From positions 15,586 to 79,585 of the forward strand of contig CALQEU020000014.1 of the NCBI GenBank assembly GCA_943329665.2: DNA of 64,000 bases, given 5' to 3'. Position 1 is the stretch's first letter; the number at the start of each line of letters is the position of its first letter. The stretch comes from JAJTFW01 sp903922455. Lineage in GTDB: Bacteria; Bacteroidota; Bacteroidia; AKYH767-A; OLB10. Below are positions 17,744 to 26,771 of the stretch, in pieces. A model generated the notes under the pieces. The model saw nothing but the letters and a program-made list of their open reading frames with translations. It was not told where the DNA came from and made no database searches. Position numbers and translations under genes: made by a program.

Positions 17744-19420
17744 CTAAACGGTCAATTTCTTATATCTAAATCTTTTTGGCTCCACATTCCCCAAACGCTT
17801 TTTCTTCGCTTCTTCGTAATCGGTATATCCACCTTCATAAAAATAAACTTGCGAATCGCCTTCGAATGCAAGAATATGTGTACACACTCTATCGAGAAAC
17901 CATCGATCATGGGAAATAATTACGGCACAACCTGCATAATTCTCTAATGCTTCTTCCAACGCACGCAATGTATTTAAATCAATATCATTTGTTGGCTCAT
18001 CAAGCAACAAGACATTCGATCCAGTCTTCAACGTCATGGCTAAATGCACACGATTTCTTTCTCCGCCTGAAAGTACTCCTACTTTCTTTCCTTGATCGGC
18101 ACCATTAAAATTAAACTTTGAAATAAAGCTACGTGCATTTACTGATTTACCACCAATCATCATCGTTTCATTGCCACCTGATATCACTTCATACACTGTC
18201 TTATCAGGAACAAGATCATCATGACTCTGATCAACATATCCTAACTGAACGGTTTCACCGATAGCAATAGTACCACTATCGGGATTTTCAGCACCCATGA
18301 TCATTCGGAACAAAGTGGTTTTACCAACACCATTGGGTCCAATGATACCAACGATACCCGCTTGAGGCAATGAGAAATTCAAATTCTCTATGAGCAAACG
18401 ATCACCAAATCCTTTATTCAGATTTTCTGATTCGATCACTTTGGTTCCCAAACGTGGTCCGGGTGGAATGAATATCTCCAGCTTTTCTTCTTTCTCTTTT
18501 GTTTCTTCATTCACCATTTTATCGTAAGCACCTAAACGAGCTTTCGACTTCGCATGACGTGCTTTTGGCGACATCCTTACCCACTCCAACTCGCGCTCTA
18601 ATGTTTTACGTCGTTTGCTCTCGGTCTTCTCTTCTTGCCCTAATCTCTTTTGCTTTTGTTCCAACCAAGAGGTATAATTACCTTGCCAAGGAATTCCTTC
18701 ACCACGATCTAATTCCAAAATCCATCCTGCAACGTTATCTAAGAAGTAACGGTCGTGGGTTACCGCAATTACAGTTCCCTTGTACTGTTGCAGGTGATGC
18801 TCCAGCCATTCTACGCTCTCTGCATCCAAGTGATTGGTGGGCTCATCTAACAATAAAATTTCTGGCTCTTGCAATAATAAACGGCAGAGCGCTAAACGTC
18901 GACGTTCACCTCCTGACAAAATACTCACTGGTGTTTCTGGATCGGCACATCGCAAAGCATCCATTGCTACTTCAATTCGATTATCCAACTCCCAAGCGTT
19001 GGCTGCATCAATTTGATCCATCAACACAGCTTGTCGATCGATGAGTTTATTCATGGCATCATCGTCGAGAGGTTCGCCTAATTTATTATTAACATCATCG
19101 TATTCCTTCAAAATATCGACAATAGGCTGCACACCTTCCATCACAATTTCTCTGGCTGTTTTCGACTCATCCAATTCTGGTTCTTGCGGCAAATACCCCA
19201 CATTATAGCCTGGGGAGAAAACTACGTCACCTTGAAAAGATTTGTCTAAACCAGCAATAATTCGGAGCAAACTAGACTTTCCGGATCCATTCAAACCTAA
19301 AATTCCAATCTTTGCCCCATAGAAAAAGCTGAGGTAAATGTTCTTAAGTACTTGTTTTTGTGGGGGATATATTTTAGTCACCCCTACCATTGAGAAAATG
19401 ATTTTGCGATCGTCAGACAT
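17744..19420 (-). CDS. ettA: Energy-dependent translational throttle protein EttA (ABC-F)
   Basis: 558 residues with two ABC ATPase domains and no membrane part. Walker A motifs are GLNGSGKSS and GPNGVGKTT; signatures are LSGGERRRLALCRLL and LSGGERNRVHLAMTL; both Walker B motifs read LLLDEPTN. The linker between the domains (about 240-310) is long and charged, the P-site-tRNA-interaction motif of ABC-F proteins. The arm insertion in domain 1 and the length of about 555 match EttA. EttA binds the ribosomal E site and gates the first elongation cycles according to ATP/ADP. It heads the ettA-hisS-hutH-peptidase unit. Confidence 0.94.
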   Translation of the reverse strand: MSDDRKIIFSMVGVTKIYPPQKQVLKNIYLSFFYGAKIGILGLNGSGKSSLLRIIAGLDKSFQGDVVFSPGYNVGYLPQEPELDESKTAREIVMEGVQPIVDILKEYDDVNNKLGEPLDDDAMNKLIDRQAVLMDQIDAANAWELDNRIEVAMDALRCADPETPVSILSGGERRRLALCRLLLQEPEILLLDEPTNHLDAESVEWLEHHLQQYKGTVIAVTHDRYFLDNVAGWILELDRGEGIPWQGNYTSWLEQKQKRLGQEEKTESKRRKTLERELEWVRMSPKARHAKSKARLGAYDKMVNEETKEKEEKLEIFIPPGPRLGTKVIESENLNKGFGDRLLIENLNFSLPQAGIVGIIGPNGVGKTTLFRMIMGAENPDSGTIAIGETVQLGYVDQSHDDLVPDKTVYEVISGGNETMMIGGKSVNARSFISKFNFNGADQGKKVGVLSGGERNRVHLAMTLKTGSNVLLLDEPTNDIDLNTLRALEEALENYAGCAVIISHDRWFLDRVCTHILAFEGDSQVYFYEGGYTDYEEAKKKRLGNVEPKRFRYKKLTV

Positions 19421-19479
19421 ATATAAGTAGTTGATTAATTTAACTTTATACCTTCGTTATCTGTTATGATGAAGGGAAA

Positions 19480-19487
19480 CAAAGGTA
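19480..19487 (-). promoter_or_regulatory. Bacteroidota -7 box for the ettA operon
   Basis: Read on the minus strand the box is TACCTTTG (TAnnTTTG). It lies 59 bases before the ettA start, giving a leader of about 55 bases. Confidence 0.5.
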
Positions 19488-19533
19488 TCCCTTTCCGAGT
19501 TAAATGAAAAGTGAAAATACTAAATAAAAAACC

Positions 19534-21669
19534 ATGCGATTTCTACCCCTACTCCTGCTCTGTTTAATCACACAATCAGCACTTTCGCAGCAAACGAAGG
19601 TAAGTTTCCGATTGATGGAATTAATGTCACAATCGGATAATTCGAATAAAACAATATCCGTTTTGATCAAAGGTGATTTTTCTAAAATCGGTCCTGAAAT
19701 TGAAAAAGTGGGCGGCCACGTAAAATTTCATTCAGGAAATATTTGTAGTGCTTCCATTAAAGTGGCAGCACTGCGCACATTGAAAGAAACAAAATCCATT
19801 GAAAGAATGGAAGAAGGTCGAATTCAAGTGCAAACATTGAACGACAAAATGCTTATCAATAATCGCATTGATTTAATTCATCAAGGTGTTTCACCCTTAA
19901 TTCAAGGTTATGATGGAAGTGATGTGGTGGTTGGAATTATTGATACCGGAATCGATTTCACCCATCCTGATTTCAAAGACAGCTTAGGACAATCCAGAAT
20001 ACTTTGGGTTTGGGATCATTTACTTACCAATGCAGGCAATACCCCACAACCCTATAATTACGGACAAGAATTTTCGAAGGGAGATATTGATGCTGGAAAT
20101 GCAAATTCACATCTTGATCAAACTGCACATGGTACTCATGTTGCGGGAATTGCTGTTGCGAATGGCGACACGATGATCGCTTTTAAAGGAGCAGCTCCCA
20201 AGGCTGATATCATAGCAGTGTCACTTGACTTTAATCAATCAGACGATACTTGGTTAAGCAGTATTGCAGATGCAGTGAATTATATTTTCAACAAAGCTGA
20301 CTCTTTAAATAAACCTTGTGTCATTAATATTAGTGCTGGTACGTATCTCGGATCGCATGATGGAAAAGATTTACAAGCGAATGCCATTGATAATTTGATT
20401 CAAGCAAAGGATGGAAGAATGGTAGTTGCAGCAGCTGGAAATGCAGGAAATTATCCGTTACATATTCAACATCAGTTGAACAACGACAGCAGTTTTACAT
20501 GGTTTAAAAAAACATCTGCAAATCCAATTTTTATTGAATTTTGGGCTGACACTGCAGACTTAAACAACGTACAATTCACACTCGGTGCTGATCAATCTAC
20601 ACCCTACTTTGAAGATCGCGGACAAAAGCCATGGAAGAATATTTCTAATTTTTTGGGAATATTAGGAGTTGATACGTTGCGGAGTTATACTGGAAATCAA
20701 ATTGCCATTTTCCAAACTTACGGTCAACTTATTGGCAGTAGATACAGCATGACGTATGTAATTATTCCAGATTCTACTACCTACTTTTTTAGATTAATGA
20801 GTAAGGGAATTGGGAAGTTTGACAGTTGGAGTTTTGAATTAGTATCAAACGGACTTCCAAATGCTATTTCTTATCCTGCCATAGTAAATTATCAAATTGC
20901 TGACTTCAATCAAAATATTTGCAGCTCATTTCAATGCAGTGATATTGTACTTTGTGTTGGACAATATGTGAGCAGAAACAACTATATTGATGTCAATGGA
21001 AATCTACAAACACTTGCCATTACCGAAGGTGCATTAGGAGCTAGTTCTAGTCGAGGACCAACACGAGATGGACGTACAAAGCCAGACATCACTTCTACAG
21101 GTGAAGTAACTATGGCGGCATTAAAACTTTCAAGTGCAGCGTGGTTTTTAGCGAATCAACCTTTCAAATTAGCACAAGGAGGAATGCACATTCGTGATGG
21201 AGGAACATCATCCGCTGCACCTGCAGTAGCTGGGGCTATTGCTTTATATTTACAAAAAAATCCAACTGCTACTTGGGTAGATATTCGCAATCGTGTACTA
21301 CTTTGTTCCAAGACCGATAATTTCACGGGAACTAATTTACCTAACAACAATTGGGGACATGGGAAATTGGATGCATTCAATATTATGATTGGATGCAATG
21401 CGCTACCTGTTACAGAGACAGCAAACAATCATTTCTTGATTTATCCAAATCCGTCAAATGATTACTTCACCATTCAATTTGGGGAAAATTTAAATGCGAA
21501 GACAGTTGAACTCTACAACACACTCGGACAAATCGTTTACAGTAAGAATGTAACAATCAGCGACACATCAATACTTATTCAATTAGAAAAGATCCAAAAG
21601 GGGATTTATGTGGTAATTGTCCGATTTGAAAATCAAGAACCTTCGGCTGAAACAATTGTAGTCGAATAA
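19534..21669 (+). CDS. Secreted subtilisin-like S8 peptidase with T9SS C-terminal sorting domain
   Basis: 711 residues. A signal peptide (about 1-19) is followed by a propeptide-like region and the S8 domain. The catalytic Asp is in VGIIDTGIDFTHPDF, the His in AHGTHVAGIA and the Ser in GGTSSAAPAVAGAIALYL. Several hundred residues between His and Ser include a beta-rich insertion. The last 80 residues (FLIYPNPSNDYFTIQF ... ELYNTLGQIVYS ... GIYVVIV) are a type A T9SS sorting domain, so the enzyme is moved across the outer membrane and secreted or attached to the surface. Monocistronic, divergent from ettA. Confidence 0.95.
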   Translation: MRFLPLLLLCLITQSALSQQTKVSFRLMELMSQSDNSNKTISVLIKGDFSKIGPEIEKVGGHVKFHSGNICSASIKVAALRTLKETKSIERMEEGRIQVQTLNDKMLINNRIDLIHQGVSPLIQGYDGSDVVVGIIDTGIDFTHPDFKDSLGQSRILWVWDHLLTNAGNTPQPYNYGQEFSKGDIDAGNANSHLDQTAHGTHVAGIAVANGDTMIAFKGAAPKADIIAVSLDFNQSDDTWLSSIADAVNYIFNKADSLNKPCVINISAGTYLGSHDGKDLQANAIDNLIQAKDGRMVVAAAGNAGNYPLHIQHQLNNDSSFTWFKKTSANPIFIEFWADTADLNNVQFTLGADQSTPYFEDRGQKPWKNISNFLGILGVDTLRSYTGNQIAIFQTYGQLIGSRYSMTYVIIPDSTTYFFRLMSKGIGKFDSWSFELVSNGLPNAISYPAIVNYQIADFNQNICSSFQCSDIVLCVGQYVSRNNYIDVNGNLQTLAITEGALGASSSRGPTRDGRTKPDITSTGEVTMAALKLSSAAWFLANQPFKLAQGGMHIRDGGTSSAAPAVAGAIALYLQKNPTATWVDIRNRVLLCSKTDNFTGTNLPNNNWGHGKLDAFNIMIGCNALPVTETANNHFLIYPNPSNDYFTIQFGENLNAKTVELYNTLGQIVYSKNVTISDTSILIQLEKIQKGIYVVIVRFENQEPSAETIVVE

Positions 21670-21715
21670 TGAAAATTGGTGGCTAATAACCGACATAAGT
21701 ATTAAAGCGAATGAT

Positions 21716-21723
21716 TACTTTTG
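21716..21723 (+). promoter_or_regulatory. -7 box directly in front of the prenyltransferase start
   Basis: TACTTTTG (TAnnTTTG) ends only four bases before the GTG start at 21728, so transcription should begin at or next to the start codon. This predicts a leaderless mRNA. Confidence 0.55.
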
Positions 21724-21727
21724 CCGT

Positions 21728-22609
21728 GTGCTCCAAAAAGTAAAACACTACCTCTCGCTTGTAAAATTTTCGCATACCATCTTCGCATTGCCTTTTGCGG
21801 TGATTGGATTCATCTTGGCACTAGTTCAATATCAACTTGAATTAGAATGGACACTTGCTTTAAAAATTTTACTCTGTATGGTTTTCGCGCGTTCATCTGC
21901 AATGGCTTTTAATCGATGGACGGATAGAGAAATTGATGCACAAAATGCAAGAACAAAAATCAGAGAAATTCCAGCTGGAATTATAAAAGCAAATGATGCA
22001 TTAATTTTTACAATCATCAATAGCATTGCATTTGTAATTACAACTTGGTATATTAATCCATTGTGCTTTTATCTTTCCTTTTTGGCGCTTGCGATTGTAT
22101 TGGGATATTCACTTACCAAACGATTTACGGCACTTTGTCATTTTGTTTTAGGGTTGGGTTTGTCTCTTGCGCCCTTAGGAGCTTGGATTGCTGTGAGTGG
22201 TAAATTTGACTTCTTACCCCTATTATTTTCATTTGCAGTGCTCACATGGGTTAGTGGATTTGATATTATTTATGCTTTGCAAGATGAACAATTCGACAAA
22301 GAACATAACCTACATTCCATTCCACAATATTTCGGAGGAAAAAAAGCACTTTCATTATCAAGAACACTACACATATCCTCATCACTTTTTATCTTATCTG
22401 CTGGTGTAAATGGAGGATTTGGCACCATCTATTTCGTTGGATGGGCTTTCTTTTCATTTCTACTGATGTATCAACATCGTTTAGTGAAACACGACGACTT
22501 AAGTAAAGTCAACTTAGCTTTTTTCACTACGAATGGTATGGCCAGCTTAGTATTTTCCATCTTCGTTGTTTCGGATGTAATTTTAAACTCTTCCTATTCA
22601 CTATTTTAA
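21728..22609 (+). CDS. UbiA-family prenyltransferase, probably for menaquinone synthesis (MqnP-like)
   Basis: 293 residues with eight or nine hydrophobic segments; inner membrane. The first prenyl-diphosphate motif is NRWTDREIDAQNART (N-x3-D-x3-D) with REIPAG, and the second is DIIYALQDEQFDKEH. These are the two Asp-rich sites that bind Mg-prenyl diphosphate. The compact UbiA type with LVKFSHTIFALPFA at the start is the one annotated as MqnP in organisms using the futalosine pathway. 4-hydroxybenzoate prenyltransferase is the alternative, less likely in Bacteroidota that lack ubiquinone. The start codon is GTG. No pathway neighbours are present. Confidence 0.87.
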   Translation: MLQKVKHYLSLVKFSHTIFALPFAVIGFILALVQYQLELEWTLALKILLCMVFARSSAMAFNRWTDREIDAQNARTKIREIPAGIIKANDALIFTIINSIAFVITTWYINPLCFYLSFLALAIVLGYSLTKRFTALCHFVLGLGLSLAPLGAWIAVSGKFDFLPLLFSFAVLTWVSGFDIIYALQDEQFDKEHNLHSIPQYFGGKKALSLSRTLHISSSLFILSAGVNGGFGTIYFVGWAFFSFLLMYQHRLVKHDDLSKVNLAFFTTNGMASLVFSIFVVSDVILNSSYSLF

Positions 22610-22804
22610 CTTTAGCTAGTTCATATTCTAGCTATCAAATACACAAAATTTAATGTCTTCTAAGGAATTTAGGAGTGGATGGCCTTTATTGAAAATTATT
22701 GCCTCTTGCTCAGTCATATCTCACAAGCATTTTAAAGAATTGATTACCAATTGACAAATTGAACAATTCAAGCTATAAAATTCGCATTTTAAGCTCGCTT
22801 TTCG

Positions 22805-22812
22805 TAATTTTG
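22805..22812 (+). promoter_or_regulatory. Bacteroidota -7 box for the dehydrogenase E1 gene
   Basis: TAATTTTG, matching TAnnTTTG, lies 50 bases before the ATG at 22863. The rest of the 22610-22862 gap shows nothing else I can support. Confidence 0.5.
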
Positions 22813-22862
22813 CAATCATCTTTTCATTAATTTCTTTAAACTGTTAACCGAAAAGAATCAAT

Positions 22863-25277
22863 ATGCAGAATAAAACTTCAACTAAAGATTTATCATTTGA
22901 TGATTTCAAAAAACTCATATTAAGCGATTATCAAATAGTTTGTGAAAGCAGACAAGCAAGTTTAATTGGCAGAAAAGAAGTGCTTACTGGAAAAGCAAAA
23001 TTCGGAATATTTGGAGACGGAAAAGAACTAGCACAAATCGCTATGGCTAAAGTTTTCAAAAATGGAGACTTTCGTTCAGGATATTATCGCGATCAAACTT
23101 TTATGTTTGCTGCGAATATTCTCAGTATGGAAGAATTTTTCGCTCAGCTCTATGCACATCCAGATGTAGCTGCTGATCCCTCTTCTGCAGGGAGATGTAT
23201 GAATGGACACTACTCTACTCGATTGCTTAATGAGGATGGGTCGTGGAAAAACTTAATGAATCACAAAAATTCATCTGCCGATATTTCACCAACCGCTGGG
23301 CAAATGCCACGTTTACTAGGCTTAGCACTTGCATCAAAACTTTACAAATCAAGTCCGGATTTATCATCCAAAATGACGGGGTTTACACTTTCAGGAAATG
23401 AAGTTGCCTTTGGAACCATTGGTGATGCATCAACCTCAGAAGGCCTTTTTTTTGAAACCATTAATGCTGCAGGAGTTTTGCAAGTACCGATGGCTATTAG
23501 TGTTTGGGATGATGGATACGGAATTTCTGTACCTGCAAAATTTCAAACTACGAAGCAAAGTATTTCTGAAGTCCTCAAAGGTTTTGAGCGTACAGATGAC
23601 AAAGAAGGATATGTAATATTAACTGCTAAAGCCTGGGATTACACGGACCTGATTGACACCTACGAAAAAGGGATTGCAATTTGCAGAGAACAACACATTC
23701 CAGTTTTATTTCATATTAAAGAAGTAACACAACCTCAGGGTCACTCTACCAGCGGTTCACATGAACGTTACAAAAGCAAGGAAAGATTAGCATGGGAAGA
23801 TGAGTTTGATTGCATTAAAAAATTTCGTGAGTGGTTATTGAAAAGTGCCATTACTTCAGAAGAAGAATTAAATACAATTGAAGTAGCTGCAAAAAAAGCA
23901 GCCAATGATGCTCGCAAAAAAGCTTGGGCTAATCTATCAACAGGAATAAAAGAAGAGTTAGATGATGCTGCCTTACATTTACAAAAACTAGCGACCTCAA
24001 GTCCTAATAAAGTATTTATTGAAGTTGCTTTAAATAAACTCCAACAAATATCTGAACCCAAAAGAAAAGATATTGAATTGACAATAAAAAAAGTTTTACG
24101 CTATGTAAAAGCTGAAGATTCTGAGGAAAGAAATCGACTTTTAATTTGGCTTAAGAGCTACAAAAATCTGAACGCTGAACGTTATGATTCGCATCTGTAC
24201 AGTCAAAGCAAATGGAGTATTCATCAAGTCACTCCTATTCCTGTTGCTTACGAAACCAATGCTCCTCTAGTTGATGGAAGAGAAGTTTTACAAGCCAATT
24301 GGGATGTACAATTAAGTAAAAAACAAGAGGTCGTAATTTTTGGAGAGGATGTTGGGAATATTGGAGGCGTAAATCAAACGTATGCAGGTCTTCAAGCAAA
24401 GTATGGAGAGAACCGAATATTTGATACAGGCATTCGTGAAGCGACTATCATCGGCCAAGGAATTGGACTAGCTTTGAGAGGTTTTCGACCCATCGCTGAA
24501 ATTCAATACTTAGATTATTTAGCGTATGCTATTCAAGTGTTGACAGACGATCTTGCTTGTTTACATTACCGCACCAAGGGAGGGCAAAAAGCGCCTATGA
24601 TCATTGCAACGAGAGGACATCGCTTAGAAGGTGTGTGGCATTCTGGTTCACCCATGCAATTTATTTTAGGCTCCATGCGAGGAATTCATGTTGCGGTTCC
24701 AAGAAACATGACCCAGGCAGCAGGGTTTTACAATACGCTTCTCGAAAGTGATGAACCTGCACTCGTGATTGAACCACTCAATGGGTATAGAAACAAAGAA
24801 AAAATGCCTTCTAACCTAGGAGAATTTCGTATACCATTGGGGAAAGTAGATACATTACAAGAGGGAAAAGATGTAACGCTTGTTACTTATGGATCGTGTG
24901 TTCGAATTGCCCAAGATGCTATTATTTCATTAATAGAAGCTGGCATTAGTGTTGAGTTAATCGACATTCAAACTTTACTACCTTTTGATTTAGATCATCA
25001 AATTGTAGCATCCTTGAAAAAAACAAATAAAATAGTTTTTCTAGATGAAGATGTTAGTGGTGGTGCGACAGCATACATGATGCAACAAATTTTAGAAGTA
25101 CAAGGCGGCTATCATTTCTTAGATCAAAAGCCAATTACCATCTCTGCAAAAGACCATCGACCTGCATATGGTTCCGATGGAGATTATTATTCAAAACCGA
25201 ATGCAGAAGATGTCTTTGATGTGATTTATGCAATGATGCATCGGTATGCACCACAACAATTTCCTGCAATTTATTAA
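22863..25277 (+). CDS. Fused alpha/beta E1 component of a 2-oxoacid dehydrogenase complex
   Basis: 804 residues joining two chains that are separate in most organisms. Residues about 1-380 are E1-alpha (YYRDQTFMFA, GRCMNGHYS, and the thiamine-diphosphate fold GTIGDASTSEGLFFE ... SVWDDGYGISVP). Residues about 455-800 are E1-beta (VVIFGEDVGNIGGV, FDTGIREATIIGQGIGLALRGFRPIAEIQYLDY, LVTYGSC, IDIQTLLPFD). It decarboxylates a 2-oxoacid and passes the acyl group to E2 lipoate. The fused form is usual in Bacteroidota and generally assigned to branched-chain 2-oxoacids; pyruvate cannot be excluded. E2 and E3 are not nearby. Confidence 0.92.
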   Translation: MQNKTSTKDLSFDDFKKLILSDYQIVCESRQASLIGRKEVLTGKAKFGIFGDGKELAQIAMAKVFKNGDFRSGYYRDQTFMFAANILSMEEFFAQLYAHPDVAADPSSAGRCMNGHYSTRLLNEDGSWKNLMNHKNSSADISPTAGQMPRLLGLALASKLYKSSPDLSSKMTGFTLSGNEVAFGTIGDASTSEGLFFETINAAGVLQVPMAISVWDDGYGISVPAKFQTTKQSISEVLKGFERTDDKEGYVILTAKAWDYTDLIDTYEKGIAICREQHIPVLFHIKEVTQPQGHSTSGSHERYKSKERLAWEDEFDCIKKFREWLLKSAITSEEELNTIEVAAKKAANDARKKAWANLSTGIKEELDDAALHLQKLATSSPNKVFIEVALNKLQQISEPKRKDIELTIKKVLRYVKAEDSEERNRLLIWLKSYKNLNAERYDSHLYSQSKWSIHQVTPIPVAYETNAPLVDGREVLQANWDVQLSKKQEVVIFGEDVGNIGGVNQTYAGLQAKYGENRIFDTGIREATIIGQGIGLALRGFRPIAEIQYLDYLAYAIQVLTDDLACLHYRTKGGQKAPMIIATRGHRLEGVWHSGSPMQFILGSMRGIHVAVPRNMTQAAGFYNTLLESDEPALVIEPLNGYRNKEKMPSNLGEFRIPLGKVDTLQEGKDVTLVTYGSCVRIAQDAIISLIEAGISVELIDIQTLLPFDLDHQIVASLKKTNKIVFLDEDVSGGATAYMMQQILEVQGGYHFLDQKPITISAKDHRPAYGSDGDYYSKPNAEDVFDVIYAMMHRYAPQQFPAIY

Positions 25278-25291
25278 TTGATTTCTTCTGA

Positions 25292-26101
25292 ATGAATTTC
25301 AAACGTATCACAGAATCTGAATCAAACTACCATCATTTAGAAAAAATGATGGTAGAAGAAATTCTGACAAACATTAATAGAGAAGATAAGCGAGTTGCCA
25401 TTGCGGTTGAAGAAAAAATTAACTCCATTGAAAAATTAGTTGAAGACATTTTACCTCGAATTCAAAAAGGCGGAAGAATATTTTACTTAGGAGCGGGAAC
25501 AAGTGGACGGCTAGGCATCGTGGATGCATCAGAATGTCCTCCTACTTTCGGTGTACCTCATGGTTTATTTATTGGAATTATTGCAGGTGGAGATTCCGCG
25601 ATTCGCAAAGCAGTAGAGTTTGCTGAAGACAATCCAGAACAAGGTTGGGAAGACTTAAATGAACACCACCTCACTGAAAATGATACCGTGATCGGTATTG
25701 CCGCCTCAGGTACTACACCCTATGTCATTAATGCTTTAAAAGAATGCAATAAAAAAAAGATTTTAACCGCATGCATTACCTGCAATGAGGGAAGTCCACT
25801 CGCTGAAGCGTCAAAACATCCTATTGAAATCGTTTGCGGACCTGAGTTTCTAACCGGAAGCACCCGAATGAAAGCAGGCACGGCACAAAAACTTGTTTTA
25901 AATATGATTTCAACCGCTTTAATGATAAAGTTCGGGAGAGTTAAAGGAAATCGAATGATTGATATGCAATTAAGCAACAACAAACTAATTGATCGCGGTG
26001 TAAAAATGGTTATGGAAGCCACTGGACTCAGCGAAAATGAATCTTTACAACTTTTAAAAACACATGGTAGCGTTCGCGAAGCCATTGATCATAAACCGTA
26101 A
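25292..26101 (+). CDS. murQ: N-acetylmuramic acid 6-phosphate etherase
   Basis: 269 residues with a SIS sugar-phosphate isomerase-like domain. It cleaves the lactyl ether of MurNAc-6-P to give GlcNAc-6-P and D-lactate, in recovery of the cell's own peptidoglycan or use of external MurNAc. Diagnostic stretches are GGRIFYLGAGTSGRLGIVDASECPPTFG, GIAASGTTPYV and FLTGSTRMKAGTAQK. It is about 30 residues shorter than the E. coli protein because the C-terminal helical tail ends early (LLKTHGSVREAI). It starts 14 bases after the E1 stop and may be read from the same mRNA. Confidence 0.95.
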   Translation: MNFKRITESESNYHHLEKMMVEEILTNINREDKRVAIAVEEKINSIEKLVEDILPRIQKGGRIFYLGAGTSGRLGIVDASECPPTFGVPHGLFIGIIAGGDSAIRKAVEFAEDNPEQGWEDLNEHHLTENDTVIGIAASGTTPYVINALKECNKKKILTACITCNEGSPLAEASKHPIEIVCGPEFLTGSTRMKAGTAQKLVLNMISTALMIKFGRVKGNRMIDMQLSNNKLIDRGVKMVMEATGLSENESLQLLKTHGSVREAIDHKP

Positions 26102-26142
26102 TAAATTTCTATCGTTTTCATTTATTCTGAGCAAATCGTAAT

Positions 26143-26150
26143 TACATTTG
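26143..26150 (+). promoter_or_regulatory. -7 box before the 26164 gene
   Basis: TACATTTG matches TAnnTTTG, 13 bases before the ATG at 26164; leader of about 9 bases expected. Confidence 0.45.
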
Positions 26151-26163
26151 TAATTATCCGATT

Positions 26164-26730
26164 ATGCAAGACATCGAACCTTACTATTCATGGTCACATC
26201 TCTACACTGCTGCAGAAGATGAGCTTTCACCATTTTATGGCAGGGTGTATAGTGAATTCGAATATTCCAATACCATTTATAATTATTATATCCATCCTCA
26301 ATGGGATGATTTTGGTTCATCCACCCTTTATGTAAAAGTATTATTTGTTGATTATGAAGTTGGGTATGCCATTATTGAAATGATTGGCGAATGGAATGAT
26401 GCAATCAACAATGATATCATGACCATAAAACGAGATCTTATCGATCTCATGATACAACATGGGATTGATAAATATATTTTAATTGGAGAAAATGTTTTAA
26501 ACTTCCATGCCTCGGATGACTGCTATTATCAAGAATGGTTTGATGACACTGAAGAAGGATGGATTGTAGCCCTAAATTTTAGAGACTATATTAAAGATGA
26601 ATTTAATAAAAATAGCATTGATTACTACTTAGTATTTGGAGGGGAATTGGATGAAATGTTATGGAGAATACATTCACCTAACGAACTCTACGAAAGAATT
26701 GTCGAAATAATTAATCACCGCTTAACGTAA
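26164..26730 (+). CDS. Conserved-looking acidic protein of unknown function
   Basis: 188 residues, strongly acidic and rich in Tyr, Trp, Ile and Asp, with no signal peptide or membrane segment. It reads as a mixed alpha/beta cytosolic domain: an N-terminal Tyr-rich stretch (HPQWDDFGSSTLYVKVLFVDYEVGYAIIEM), a central helix and strand (DLIDLMIQHGIDKYILIGENVLNF) and a CYYQEWFDDTEEGWIVALNF segment. I do not recognise a named family. It sits between murQ and an RlpA-like protein but has its own promoter box, so a link to cell-wall metabolism is only suggested by position. Confidence 0.7.
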   Translation: MQDIEPYYSWSHLYTAAEDELSPFYGRVYSEFEYSNTIYNYYIHPQWDDFGSSTLYVKVLFVDYEVGYAIIEMIGEWNDAINNDIMTIKRDLIDLMIQHGIDKYILIGENVLNFHASDDCYYQEWFDDTEEGWIVALNFRDYIKDEFNKNSIDYYLVFGGELDEMLWRIHSPNELYERIVEIINHRLT

Positions 26731-26754
26731 ATTATTTAGTTCAATAGCAATTAC

Positions 26755-26762
26755 TATATTTG
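26755..26762 (+). promoter_or_regulatory. -7 box before the RlpA-like gene
   Basis: TATATTTG (TAnnTTTG) ends 9 bases before ATG 26772, giving a leader of about 5 bases. It overlaps the in-frame TTG at 26760, which argues that TTG is not the start. Confidence 0.5.
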
Positions 26763-26771
26763 TTACTACGG

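Noticed and set aside
18499..19044. 181-codon open frame on the plus strand inside ettA
   Set aside because: Lies antisense to intact ABC-F motifs and has no domain character of its own.
23420..23540. Loss of thiamine-diphosphate motif in the E1 fusion (DD instead of NN)
   Set aside because: GD and the spacing to DGYG are kept, and this variation is common in the branched-chain E1 family, so it is not evidence of inactivity.
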